The position numbers and the translations under genes were made by a program. 64,000 nucleotides of DNA from CAYNWT01 sp964450955 (GTDB taxonomy: Bacteria; Planctomycetota; Planctomycetia; Planctomycetales; Planctomycetaceae), in the NCBI GenBank assembly GCA_964450955.1, contig CAYVFI010000018.1:62001-126000 (forward strand), written 5' to 3'. The notes under the pieces were generated by a model, which worked only from the letters and a program-made list of their open reading frames with translations, searched no databases and was not told the DNA's origin. This document shows, in pieces, positions 18,337 to 26,245 of this stretch (positions within the stretch are counted from its first letter, which is position 1; every line of letters begins with the position of its first letter).

Positions 18337-18798
18337 CTACTTGCGCGTATCGACGCCCGACAGTTTGCCTTGCGTCTCACCGTCTTCGTTGCGAATCATG
18401 ACGGCCCATTCGATTCGGTCGTCGCCAACTATCTTGCTGACAGAATAAGTCGTCAGCCCGTCTTTGTCCGGTGAACTGGACTGATAGAGCGTCTGCTTTT
18501 CCTCGTCCCAGCGACCTCGAAATACCACGGGTGCACCGTTGTCGGAGAACATCCAGGTGACGTAAGTATCTGCCACCGGGTCCCAACCCATCAACGACAT
18601 GTGATGGATGATGGCTTCGCCTGTGTCGATGTCAAATTCCGACTGCAGGTGCGTGCCGCCCAGTATCCATTTGGCCGAACCGGTCGCCCGCGCTTTCTTG
18701 CCGTCACCGAGATCGACGTCTTCAACCCAGGTCCCGGCAAACTTGTCCAGGATTCTTAGCTTCGGAATGTCGGCCCGCGGCTTACCTACTGCTGCGCT
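18337..18798 (-). CDS. DUF1579-like domain frame lacking a start codon
   Basis: The frame encodes 153 residues resembling DUF1579: PKLRILDKFAGTW near the start, then WILGGTHLQSEF, then SLMGWDPVADTYVTWMFSDN, and a beta-rich end. Reading back from the stop, the frame stays open through the A9 run (18798-18806) into the end of the ThuA-like gene and meets TGA only near 18890, yet it holds no ATG, GTG or TTG upstream of the internal ATG at 18600. Starting at 18600 would delete the first half of the domain. A -1 shift on the A9 run, or an extra A in the transcript, would fuse it to the ThuA-like protein with the join KKKSAAVGKPR. A homopolymer sequencing error or a recent frameshift would look the same. 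Coordinates start at the shifted codon. Confidence 0.7.
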   Translation of the reverse strand, partial: SAAVGKPRADIPKLRILDKFAGTWVEDVDLGDGKKARATGSAKWILGGTHLQSEFDIDTGEAIIHHMSLMGWDPVADTYVTWMFSDNGAPVVFRGRWDEEKQTLYQSSSPDKDGLTTYSVSKIVGDDRIEWAVMIRNEDGETQGKLSGVDTRK

Positions 18799-19901
18799 TT
18801 TTTTTTGACCATGGGGATCTCGAAGTCGGATACTTTCAGGTTCTTGTTGAACGTACCGAACCCAAACGCAGTCGGCTTGAACTCACCAACGACTCCGACG
18901 TCGGTTCCCTTCTCCGGGATGTCCATCTTCATGGCCCAGTACATCCCGTTCATGATCATCCGCCGGGTTCCTTCACTTACCAGGTCCGTTGCAGCGCCCA
19001 TGGTTGTCGTGAACGAACGGCCGGTCTTGCCGCCAGGAATCGTGTAGCTTTTGGTCCAGGCAATCGGCATTGCCGGATCACTTTTGGCTTCGTTGATTTC
19101 AGAGTCCGTTGGTCGCATTCCAAAGAACGCATCATCGCCATCGCGCTTGCCTGGTCGCTTAACCACTTTGCCCAGGACGATGGGTTCGAAAGTCTCCGGG
19201 AGATTTTTCAACCGAATTCCATAGACATCGCTGGGACCCCAGATCTTTGAATCCTTCAGTCCTCGAGCAATCGGATGGTCGGCGGCGGTGGGAGCAATAA
19301 CACCCAGCGCGCTTTCGTCTTTGTGGCGACCGTGGTGGCTGATCCATTTCTCACCAAGAACCAACCGGCCGAAACCGTCCTTCCATTCTTTCTTGTCGCC
19401 CTTGTACCCGTTCGAGTAGTGCTTCCATTTCGAATCGGGGTTCTTGACATTGAACGCATGTGTCGCGGTTCGCAGCCCAACCACCGCGCCACCGCGCTTC
19501 AGGAAGTTGTCGATGGGGGTCATCTGTTCGTCGGACAGGTCTCGGAAACGCGTGGCAATAACCATCAGGTCGGCCGAATCCAAAGCGTCAGTGCCGGGGA
19601 TATTCCTGCCGTAGCTTGGGTCAATCAGCCCCGTCTTCGGGTTGATGGGGAACAAAACGGTGCACTTAAAGCCGTGTCTTTCGGCAGCAATCCTGGCTAA
19701 CTGCGGAAGACCTTCTTCGGAACGGTATTCTTCGTCGCCTGAAACAAACACAATGTGTTTGCCTTTGCCGGGGCCTTCCGTACCCTCATAGACCACCCAC
19801 TGCTTTTCGGAATTCGCTGTCTGGTCAGCTTGCCCAAACGTGGTGATCGGCATCAGACTAAGCAGAATACACGAACCAAGGGTCAATGTTGTGGTCTTCA
19901 T
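18786..19901 (-). CDS. Exported ThuA-like domain protein
   Basis: A 371-residue protein with a signal peptide (about 1-24, ending TFGQA). The body resembles the ThuA/trehalose-utilisation, glutamine amidotransferase-like fold common in planctomycetes: HIVFVSGDEEYRSEE, FKCTVLFPIN, DLMVIATRFRDLSD, FLKRGGAVVGLRTATHAF. No catalytic Cys is evident, as is usual for this group. A strong AGAGGAG precedes the ATG at 19901; the open frame extends upstream with no signal peptide. The last residues before the stop are MVKKKAQQ, where AAA AAA AAA forms a slippery run; see the DUF1579-like entry. Confidence 0.8.
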   Translation of the reverse strand: MKTTTLTLGSCILLSLMPITTFGQADQTANSEKQWVVYEGTEGPGKGKHIVFVSGDEEYRSEEGLPQLARIAAERHGFKCTVLFPINPKTGLIDPSYGRNIPGTDALDSADLMVIATRFRDLSDEQMTPIDNFLKRGGAVVGLRTATHAFNVKNPDSKWKHYSNGYKGDKKEWKDGFGRLVLGEKWISHHGRHKDESALGVIAPTAADHPIARGLKDSKIWGPSDVYGIRLKNLPETFEPIVLGKVVKRPGKRDGDDAFFGMRPTDSEINEAKSDPAMPIAWTKSYTIPGGKTGRSFTTTMGAATDLVSEGTRRMIMNGMYWAMKMDIPEKGTDVGVVGEFKPTAFGFGTFNKNLKVSDFEIPMVKKKAQQ

Positions 19902-20067
19902 TGTTGCTCCTCTGGCGTGGATCGTATGTTGATCCGGCAGTAAAACAGTTACGTCTCGGCCGCATCCCGCCACTTGACGGGCTCTGCTTCCGCAAGCCAA
20001 TAGTGTACCGGTCGCCTGAACCTGGTCACAGCGTCCTCTGGCCTTTACCGATTTGAAACTCTGACCC

Positions 20068-21516
20068 ATGTCTGTTCCGAAGGTGGCGATTGTTGGTCGC
20101 CCCAATGTTGGCAAAAGCTCAATCCTTAACTGGATCGCTCACCGAATGGTTTCGGTGGTCGATCCTACCGCCGGCGTTACGCGCGATCGGGTCTCGCATC
20201 TGATCCAGGAAGACGGGCGGTATTTTGAACTCGTCGACACCGGCGGAATTGGTGTCGTCGATAGCGACGACCTTTCCGATCAGATTGACGAACAGATCCA
20301 CATCGGCCTGGCGGAAGCCGACCTCATCCTGTTTGTCGTCGATGGACGATTGGGCGTTGCACCGTTGGACGAAGAAGTCGGCGAACGACTGCGCAAGGTT
20401 CAGACCAAACAAATTCTGGTCGTCAACAAATGCGATTCAACTCGCACCGACGACGAGATCCACGAGTTCTTCCGCATCAGCAGCGCGCCCCATATCACGA
20501 CTAGTGTGAAGGGGAACCGGAACCGCAAAGAACTGCTGGACATGATACTTGAGCACCTCCCACCCGCTGACGAGATGGAGGCCACTGACGGCGAGCACCT
20601 TGCTTCAGAACCAGAACTCCAACTGGCCATCGTCGGTCGTCGCAACGTCGGCAAAAGCACTTACATTAACCAACTGGCTGAAGCCGAACGTGTAATCGTA
20701 AGTGAAGTGGCCGGAACCACGCGCGACAGTATCGACATTCGGTTTGACATGGACGGGAAGTCGTTTGTCGCCATCGATACACCCGGTGTTCGCAAGCGCA
20801 AAAGTCTGGCTAACAACATTGAGTACTACGGTCTGGTTCGAGCCAAACGCAGCATCCGCCGCGCCAGTGTTGTGCTGATGTTTTTCGACGCCGTTAATAC
20901 GATCTCGCGCGTAGACCAGCAGTTGGTTGAAGAAATTTCTGACAACTACAAGCCGTGTATCTTTGTCGTCAACAAGTGGGACCTCGGCCAGGACGCTGAG
21001 ATGACGACGGAAAAGTGGAACGAGTATTTGGTTCACAACTTCGCGACACTGCGGCACGCTCCTATCGCGTTCCTTACCGCGAAAGATGGCCGCAACGTTA
21101 AGCAGGTCATTAACCTTGCTCAAACAATTTACAAGCAGGCTCGCGAACGCGTCTCCACCGGTCGTCTAAACAAAATCGTCCGCGCGGCGATTAAGCTGAA
21201 CCCGCCGCACATTCGCAAGAACAAGCGGCCGAAGATTTACTTCGCGACACAGGTTGCAGTCGAACCACCAACCATTGTTCTCAAGAGCAATTACCCGCAA
21301 CTGTTCGACGCCAGTTGGAAACGGTACCTGCTGGGTGTTCTTCGAGAACACACACCGTTTAAAGAAGTCCCCATCAAGTTGTACTTCCGGCCGAAGGCTG
21401 TCGAAGACGGCGAAATCGCGCTGGACGATATCTCTGAAGAAACCACCGGTGCGGATGTGGAAGAAGACATCGACGTCAGCGAAGCCGAGTTCGAACAGGG
21501 TGACTTTGTTGAGTGA
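20068..21516 (+). CDS. der: Ribosome assembly GTPase Der (EngA)
   Basis: A 482-residue essential GTPase needed for 50S subunit maturation. Two tandem G domains are visible: the first begins VAIVGRPNVGKSS with DTGG and NKCD, the second begins LAIVGRRNVGKST with DTPG and NKWD. A KH-like domain follows (about 360-450: KIYFATQVAVEPPTIVLKSN). The acidic tail after 455 (many Asp/Glu) is an extension. The gene is divergent from the ThuA-like gene and stands alone. Start at ATG 20068. Confidence 0.97.
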   Translation: MSVPKVAIVGRPNVGKSSILNWIAHRMVSVVDPTAGVTRDRVSHLIQEDGRYFELVDTGGIGVVDSDDLSDQIDEQIHIGLAEADLILFVVDGRLGVAPLDEEVGERLRKVQTKQILVVNKCDSTRTDDEIHEFFRISSAPHITTSVKGNRNRKELLDMILEHLPPADEMEATDGEHLASEPELQLAIVGRRNVGKSTYINQLAEAERVIVSEVAGTTRDSIDIRFDMDGKSFVAIDTPGVRKRKSLANNIEYYGLVRAKRSIRRASVVLMFFDAVNTISRVDQQLVEEISDNYKPCIFVVNKWDLGQDAEMTTEKWNEYLVHNFATLRHAPIAFLTAKDGRNVKQVINLAQTIYKQARERVSTGRLNKIVRAAIKLNPPHIRKNKRPKIYFATQVAVEPPTIVLKSNYPQLFDASWKRYLLGVLREHTPFKEVPIKLYFRPKAVEDGEIALDDISEETTGADVEEDIDVSEAEFEQGDFVE

Positions 21517-21582
21517 ACGTCGCTGGTGATCGGGCCTGCCTGTTTGGGGCATTAAGAGTCACTGGGAATTGAGGCAGGGAAA

Positions 21583-21820
21583 CCCTCTCCCGGGCTTAGA
21601 GCCCGACCTCTCCCGCAAGCGGGAGAGGTGGCATGCTCGCTTGGGTGCTGTTTGGAATTGGTGAGTTCCCGAGAGCGTTGTTGCACTGCACCTGTCGCGA
21701 CCAGTTACGTTGCCTACTACCTCATCAAGGCCAACCCACCACGCGCGTTCGCGTCACCACACACACAAGTCACCTCGCCCCTTTTTAGGGGAGAGGTCGG
21801 GCTGTAAGCCCGGGAGAGGG
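21583..21820. repeat. Inverted repeat, two 32-base arms
   Basis: The left arm (21583-21614) and the right arm (21789-21820) are reverse complements with one mismatch. Each arm contains its own hairpin around GGGCT/AGCCC, and the left arm is followed by a second one (CTCTCCCGC-AA-GCGGGAGAG). They enclose about 174 bases without a gene. The whole gap 21517-22033 shows no other feature. Confidence 0.85.
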
Positions 21821-22033
21821 GACCGCGCACATTAGATCAATCAACATGCCCACCTACCCGAACACCCGGCCGCACTGGCTCTGAATGTCGAACAAGGAAT
21901 TTCGAAGGCCGAAGTTTGTCTCAACCTGAATTCGCCCCGGTCATGTCACAAATCAAAGCCAGTGACTGCCGTCGTCCGGCATTCGTAGTACAATTTCCGG
22001 CTGCACTTTTCTTTCTACCAAAGGCGGCCTCTC

Positions 22034-22879
22034 ATGTGTGACCAGGACCATTTCGAAGACGATGCAGACCAGTACACTCGGCGCGACTTCAACGCGATGG
22101 CCGCTGCGGCTCTGGGTGTGGCCGTGTTCCCCCAGACGGCAAACGCGCTTGAGGTGACTGAACGCGACGTGGTGATTGAAACGCCCGACGGCAAATGCGA
22201 CGCCGTGTTTACAACTCCAAAGATGGGCAAGCACCCGGCTGTGCTGGTGTGGCCGGATATCTTTGGTGTTCGACCCGCGTTCAGACAAATGGGCAAACGG
22301 CTGGCCGAATCAGGTTACAGCGTCCTGACAGTAAACCCGTTCTATCGAACCAGGAAAGCACCGACTGCGGCCAAAGGTGCCAGCACTCCGATTCGCGACG
22401 TGATTCCGTTGGCTCGATCGCTGGATGCAAAGAAGCACATGACAGACGCAAAGGCGTTTGTGGCGTGGCTTGATAAGCAGGAACCGGTGGACTCCAGGAA
22501 AAAGATTGGCACGACCGGCTACTGCATGGGCGGTCCGATAGTCATGCGGACGGCAGCGGCGGTTCCAACTCGAGTTGGCGCGGGAGCCACATTCCATGGC
22601 GGCGGACTTGTGACAGATAAAGCAGACAGTCCCCACTTGCTGATTCCCAAAATGAAGGCGCAGTTCCTGATCGCGATCGCTGAGAACGACGACAAGCGCG
22701 GTCCTCAGGCGAAGGTTGATTTGAAGAAAGCCTTCGCCGATGCACGCCTGGCAGCGGAAATTAAAGTGTACGCGGCCGGCCACGGCTGGTGCCCACCAGA
22801 TACCAGGGTTCACAACAAAGCCGAAGCCGAAAAAGCCTGGGCACGCATGCTTGTTCTGTTTAAGAAGGCGCTGGCTTAG
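22034..22879 (+). CDS. Dienelactone hydrolase family protein
   Basis: A 281-residue alpha/beta hydrolase. An acidic N-terminal lead precedes a Tat-like element (RRDFNAMAAAALGVAV), suggesting export. The DLH core shows PAVLVWPDIFGVRP, the nucleophile elbow GYCMGG (Cys as in true dienelactone hydrolase), AENDDKRGP with the acid, and GHGWCPPD with the His. The true substrate of such exported relatives is unknown; ester or lactone cleavage is expected. AAGGCGG precedes the ATG. A palindrome lies just after the stop. Confidence 0.87.
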   Translation: MCDQDHFEDDADQYTRRDFNAMAAAALGVAVFPQTANALEVTERDVVIETPDGKCDAVFTTPKMGKHPAVLVWPDIFGVRPAFRQMGKRLAESGYSVLTVNPFYRTRKAPTAAKGASTPIRDVIPLARSLDAKKHMTDAKAFVAWLDKQEPVDSRKKIGTTGYCMGGPIVMRTAAAVPTRVGAGATFHGGGLVTDKADSPHLLIPKMKAQFLIAIAENDDKRGPQAKVDLKKAFADARLAAEIKVYAAGHGWCPPDTRVHNKAEAEKAWARMLVLFKKALA

Positions 22880-22896
22880 CCGATCGACCGGATACA

Positions 22897-22921
22897 GGAC
22901 GGGCAGTCATGCCCGTCCTAC
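22897..22921. repeat. REP-like palindrome ending CTAC
   Basis: AGGACGGGC, a six-base loop and GCCCGTCCT form a perfect stem running into CTAC, right behind the DLH gene. It has the form of a single inverted REP unit; compare the pairs in the prp cluster. The following bases to 23063 hold nothing recognised. Confidence 0.65.
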
Positions 22922-23063
22922 ACGGTGATTTACGACACACAAAGGCCCAGGGCATTGCCCGGACGTTCTGCCGTCTCAGCTAACACGGTGAGAAACTTTA
23001 CGCCCGACTGCGTGGATGTGATGCCCACGGAAATCGTCTCGACCAAAATCACAATGCTGACCT

Positions 23064-23102
23064 AGTATCCCGCCACGCGCAGCGAAGTCGTGGCAGGATA
23101 CT
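23064..23102 (+). promoter_or_regulatory. Hairpin covering the ribosome site of the next gene
   Basis: AGTATCCCGCCACG (23064-23077) can pair with CGTGGCAGGATACT (23089-23102), 14 positions with one mismatch. The right arm carries AGGA, the only plausible Shine-Dalgarno site for the ATG at 23104, so the folded RNA would hide it. Confidence 0.55.
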
Positions 23103-23103
23103 G

Positions 23104-24048
23104 ATGAATTACTGTAGCTCATCCCGAACCAATCTCGTAATCACGCTGACGCTCTGCGCGATGACGATGGGTTGTGCGAGTGATCGCTACCAGTATGGGA
23201 CGAGTTCCCGGACCGCCAGTCTGAAGCCGCTTGGTTCTGAGGCGACTAATCCGGTTTTCATTGGCGGAGAACATCCGTTTGTGGATCGACTGGAATTGGT
23301 TGTGCAGGCACCACGCCGATTCGGGCGGCGGGTTGTTGGACGAAAGACGCCCAGTCCCGCGGAGGCGACTGAGTTCCGAAAGGAAGCCGTTGAGCTGTCG
23401 CAAAACTATCTGGCTGCGAACGGCATGGACGATGTTCATATCGATGTGCGTCGCTACGAACCTGGCCAACAGTGGAAGCGAATTCGGAAGAACGATCGCA
23501 TCTCGCCTTTGTGGAAATACACAGGCGGCACACTTAGCTGGCTTCGTTACACGCTCATTCCAGGCCGCGCGATGCAGTCCGATGCGTACGATGTCTACGC
23601 CAATACGATAAGCATCAATTCAGCAAGCCCGACTAGCGCGTTGTACCAGGCGGCTCGCGCGAAGGAGTTCCAGCAGCACCGATTCCGTGGGACCTATGCC
23701 ATGCTGCAACGGGCTCCGCTGGTTCCGTTTTATCACAACACTCGAGCCACATCAGACGTGCTCTCGTACGCGAAAGCGGCAGATCAAAGCGACGAACTCT
23801 TAAAGCAGTTGTACCCAACGGCGTATTCGCGGTTGGCGTCGGCCGGTGTTTCGGAAGCGCTGTTCTTTTCACCGCTACCAACTGACACACCATTTGTTGT
23901 GGAACCCGCCATCCGCATCGTTGGCGGAATCATTGGCAGAACGGCGGGCCGGATTGCGATGCGTCAGGAACTGAGTTCAGAACCGAAACCAGAACCGGGT
24001 TTCGCATCGGACCCGAAACTCATTCTGGCCGGGCACGAAGAACCGTAG
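23104..24048 (+). CDS. Putative lipoprotein of unknown function
   Basis: A 314-residue protein. The N-terminal helix ends in a plausible lipobox TMGC (Cys24), followed by a Ser/Tyr-rich spacer. The mature chain is mixed alpha/beta with a central block rich in aromatic and basic residues (VDRLELVVQAPRRFGRRVVG, YNTISINS-like strand) and a helix-rich second half (YHNTRATSDVLSYAKAADQSDELLKQL). I recognise no enzyme motif and no zinc-binding HExxH. A hydrophobic segment near 265-285 (VEPAIRIVGGIIGRTAG) is rich in Gly. The start is set by ATG 23104 directly after a hairpin. Confidence 0.6.
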   Translation: MNYCSSSRTNLVITLTLCAMTMGCASDRYQYGTSSRTASLKPLGSEATNPVFIGGEHPFVDRLELVVQAPRRFGRRVVGRKTPSPAEATEFRKEAVELSQNYLAANGMDDVHIDVRRYEPGQQWKRIRKNDRISPLWKYTGGTLSWLRYTLIPGRAMQSDAYDVYANTISINSASPTSALYQAARAKEFQQHRFRGTYAMLQRAPLVPFYHNTRATSDVLSYAKAADQSDELLKQLYPTAYSRLASAGVSEALFFSPLPTDTPFVVEPAIRIVGGIIGRTAGRIAMRQELSSEPKPEPGFASDPKLILAGHEEP

Positions 24049-24089
24049 AATCTTCGCGCACCGGCCGCCGATTTCCTGGTCGTCAGATC

Positions 24090-25460
24090 TTATGGTTTGG
24101 CGATGCAGAACAGGTGCTTCTCGCCACGGATGAAGAGTTGATTATCGACAGGAGCAGGTGTCGCATCGACAGTTTCACCAACCGAGTTTGACGCGACAAC
24201 TTCAAACTTCTCTGCGTCCTTAATCACAACTGTTGTGCCGCTTCGACCCGTTAGGAAAACGTGGCCACCCGCCGCAACCGGTGACGCGTAAATACTGCTG
24301 AGTCCAGGAACACGTGTGGCTCCGTAGTGTGGTTTTCCAGTGGCTGCATCGACGCAGCTTAGAATTCCGCTTTTGCCTTTGTAGAAATACAAGCGGCCTG
24401 AACTAAGCAATGGCGACGCGATATCCGGCGTGTCGCGATTGACTGACCACGCGACGTTTTTGGTTCCTCTCAGGTTGCCTCGACCACTCGGACGAAACGC
24501 ACCAAGGTAAGAACCGCGATACCCGCTGCCGACGAAAATCAGTCCGTTGCCAGCGACTGCCGACGCAGCCGGACGATCTGTCTGTCCCGCACATTGCCAC
24601 AGTTCCTTACCGGATTCCAGGTCGTAACCTCGAGCACACGTCTGCCCGTTCATGACGACTTGCTTCTGACCTTCGTGTTCGACAACCAATGGAGTCGCCC
24701 AGCAGGTTGGTTCGTCACGTTCTGCTTTCCAAATTGTCTCGCCGGTCAGCTTGTTCAAAGCGAACAACGCGGACGGACCTTCGTGGTCCCACGGAACCAA
24801 CAGCTTGTCGCCCGCCAGTGTTGGCGAACTGCCTTCACCAAACGAGTTCCGAGTCTGCATCTTGCCAAGGTCTTCGCGCTTCCAGACAAACTCGCCATCC
24901 ATCGTGTAGCAGAAGACTCCACGAGAACCGTAGTGAGCGTAGACGTGGTTGCCATCGGTGCATGGTGAAGCCGATGCGAAGTTGTTGGTTGAATGAGTTC
25001 CCTGGTGTGGCTTGGCGACAACGCCGACCTTTTTCCAAAGTTCTTTGCCTGTCTCACGGTCAAAGCAAAACAGAGTAAACTGGAGTTCTGTCAGAGGAGC
25101 CGCGTTGCGTCGACCTCCACGTCGTTGCCCACCGCGTTGTCGCTGCCCCCGTTGTCCTCGATTCTGTTGAGGAGCCGCAGGTCCGACTGCTCCCGCGGCG
25201 CCTTTCGCGCCGTTGGCGGGAACACCCGACACGACGAAAACTTTGTTCTCCCAGATCACCGGCGAGCCGGATCCTTGTCCGGGAATCGCGACTTTCCATT
25301 TCACGTTTTTCGTGGCGCTCCATTCGGTTGGCGGAGTCGCGTTGGCAGCCACTCCATTCCCATCGCCCCGCCAATGCGGCCAATTATCCGCGAGAGCCAC
25401 CGAAGAGAGGCCCAAAACCACTGCTACTAACATCGCTTGATTGCGCACGTAATGCTCCAT
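24090..25460 (-). CDS. Exported PQQ-type beta-propeller protein
   Basis: A 456-residue secreted protein. A signal peptide (about 1-24, ending VALA) precedes NWPHWRGDGNGV, the usual opening of planctomycete PQQ-like propellers. Blade phrases recur: FCFDRETGKELWKK, FALNKLTGETIWKA, YDLESGKELWQC, CVDAATGKPHYG. Oddly, residues 82-121 form an insert almost wholly of Gly, Arg, Gln, Asn and Ala between strands, which must loop out. The quinone and calcium ligands of true PQQ dehydrogenases are not evident, so this is more likely a binding or scaffold propeller. It converges on the lipoprotein gene with 41 bases between. Confidence 0.88.
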   Translation of the reverse strand: MEHYVRNQAMLVAVVLGLSSVALADNWPHWRGDGNGVAANATPPTEWSATKNVKWKVAIPGQGSGSPVIWENKVFVVSGVPANGAKGAAGAVGPAAPQQNRGQRGQRQRGGQRRGGRRNAAPLTELQFTLFCFDRETGKELWKKVGVVAKPHQGTHSTNNFASASPCTDGNHVYAHYGSRGVFCYTMDGEFVWKREDLGKMQTRNSFGEGSSPTLAGDKLLVPWDHEGPSALFALNKLTGETIWKAERDEPTCWATPLVVEHEGQKQVVMNGQTCARGYDLESGKELWQCAGQTDRPAASAVAGNGLIFVGSGYRGSYLGAFRPSGRGNLRGTKNVAWSVNRDTPDIASPLLSSGRLYFYKGKSGILSCVDAATGKPHYGATRVPGLSSIYASPVAAGGHVFLTGRSGTTVVIKDAEKFEVVASNSVGETVDATPAPVDNQLFIRGEKHLFCIAKP

Positions 25461-25896
25461 GAATGAGAGTCTGATCGACCAGATTGGTTTCCAACCCCGA
25501 CCGGTCCAATTTGTACCGAATCGTGTGCCCCGAATTGTAGCGATATCCAGAAAGCGGCTTTTGTACCGGGGTGAACAGAGTCGTAGAGATTCATCTACTG
25601 AACGATCAGGAGCGAGGTTCTAAGTCTTGCGGTGAATGCACGGGCATTCGGTTCTCGACGCGGGTCATTCGTGCAAAAGCCGTGAACCCACCGACATTAG
25701 GTCGGTCGCGGAGGGGTTGAGTCATCCTCCCAGTCGGAGGGGTCGCGAGGAGAGAGCAGAGAGGGAATGGTCATATTCTGAAGCGACCAGTTACGTGGCG
25801 CAACCTAAGTCGGCTGCCTATGGGTCCTGAGCGTCAACCGAAAACCTATTTGTGTCTGCGGCACACAGATTGGCAAGCAATCTGTTCCACCCCACG
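25461..25896. other. Intergenic region, no gene seen
   Basis: Contains GC-rich segments and the short phrase GCGACCAGTTACGT (about 25787-25800) that also occurs near 21697 inside the inverted-repeat element. Small frames here are not coding by appearance. No RNA gene was recognised. Confidence 0.35.
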
Positions 25897-26160
25897 CTAC
25901 TTGGAACCCTCTGGCGGCGTACTTTGGCTTGGCGTAAAGAAGTCGCAGACCCACATCACTGCATAGATGAGTGCGAACACCGCTGCCGCAATCATCAGTC
26001 CAAGTATTGCCACGTATAGGACACCCACCACAACCTGCCCAAGCCCAGTCGGGAACAGCAGAAGTACAACTACAAGACCAATCGTGATAGCTCTCCAAAA
26101 CCGGACTGTGTCTTCGAGTTTCTCAATCCGTTGTTCAAGAGATGGTTTCTCTGATTCCAT
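25897..26160 (-). CDS. Small two-helix membrane protein
   Basis: An 87-residue protein. The first 20 residues are charged and heptad-like (EKPSLEQRIEKLEDTVRFW), probably a short coiled coil, followed by two hydrophobic segments (about 24-44 and 46-70) and a short polar Pro/Ser tail. GAGG lies at a good distance before the ATG at 26160. No family is recognised. It is upstream-adjacent to no operon partner: prpD ends 86 bases away on the same strand, so it might be read from the prp transcript. Confidence 0.55.
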   Translation of the reverse strand: MESEKPSLEQRIEKLEDTVRFWRAITIGLVVVLLLFPTGLGQVVVGVLYVAILGLMIAAAVFALIYAVMWVCDFFTPSQSTPPEGSK

Positions 26161-26245
26161 GATTCGACCTCAATATCGCCGGCTTACAAGCGCGTATAAG
26201 CCTCGACGTCTATCGAATAGATGGCGGATCCGCCCTCCTAGAACA

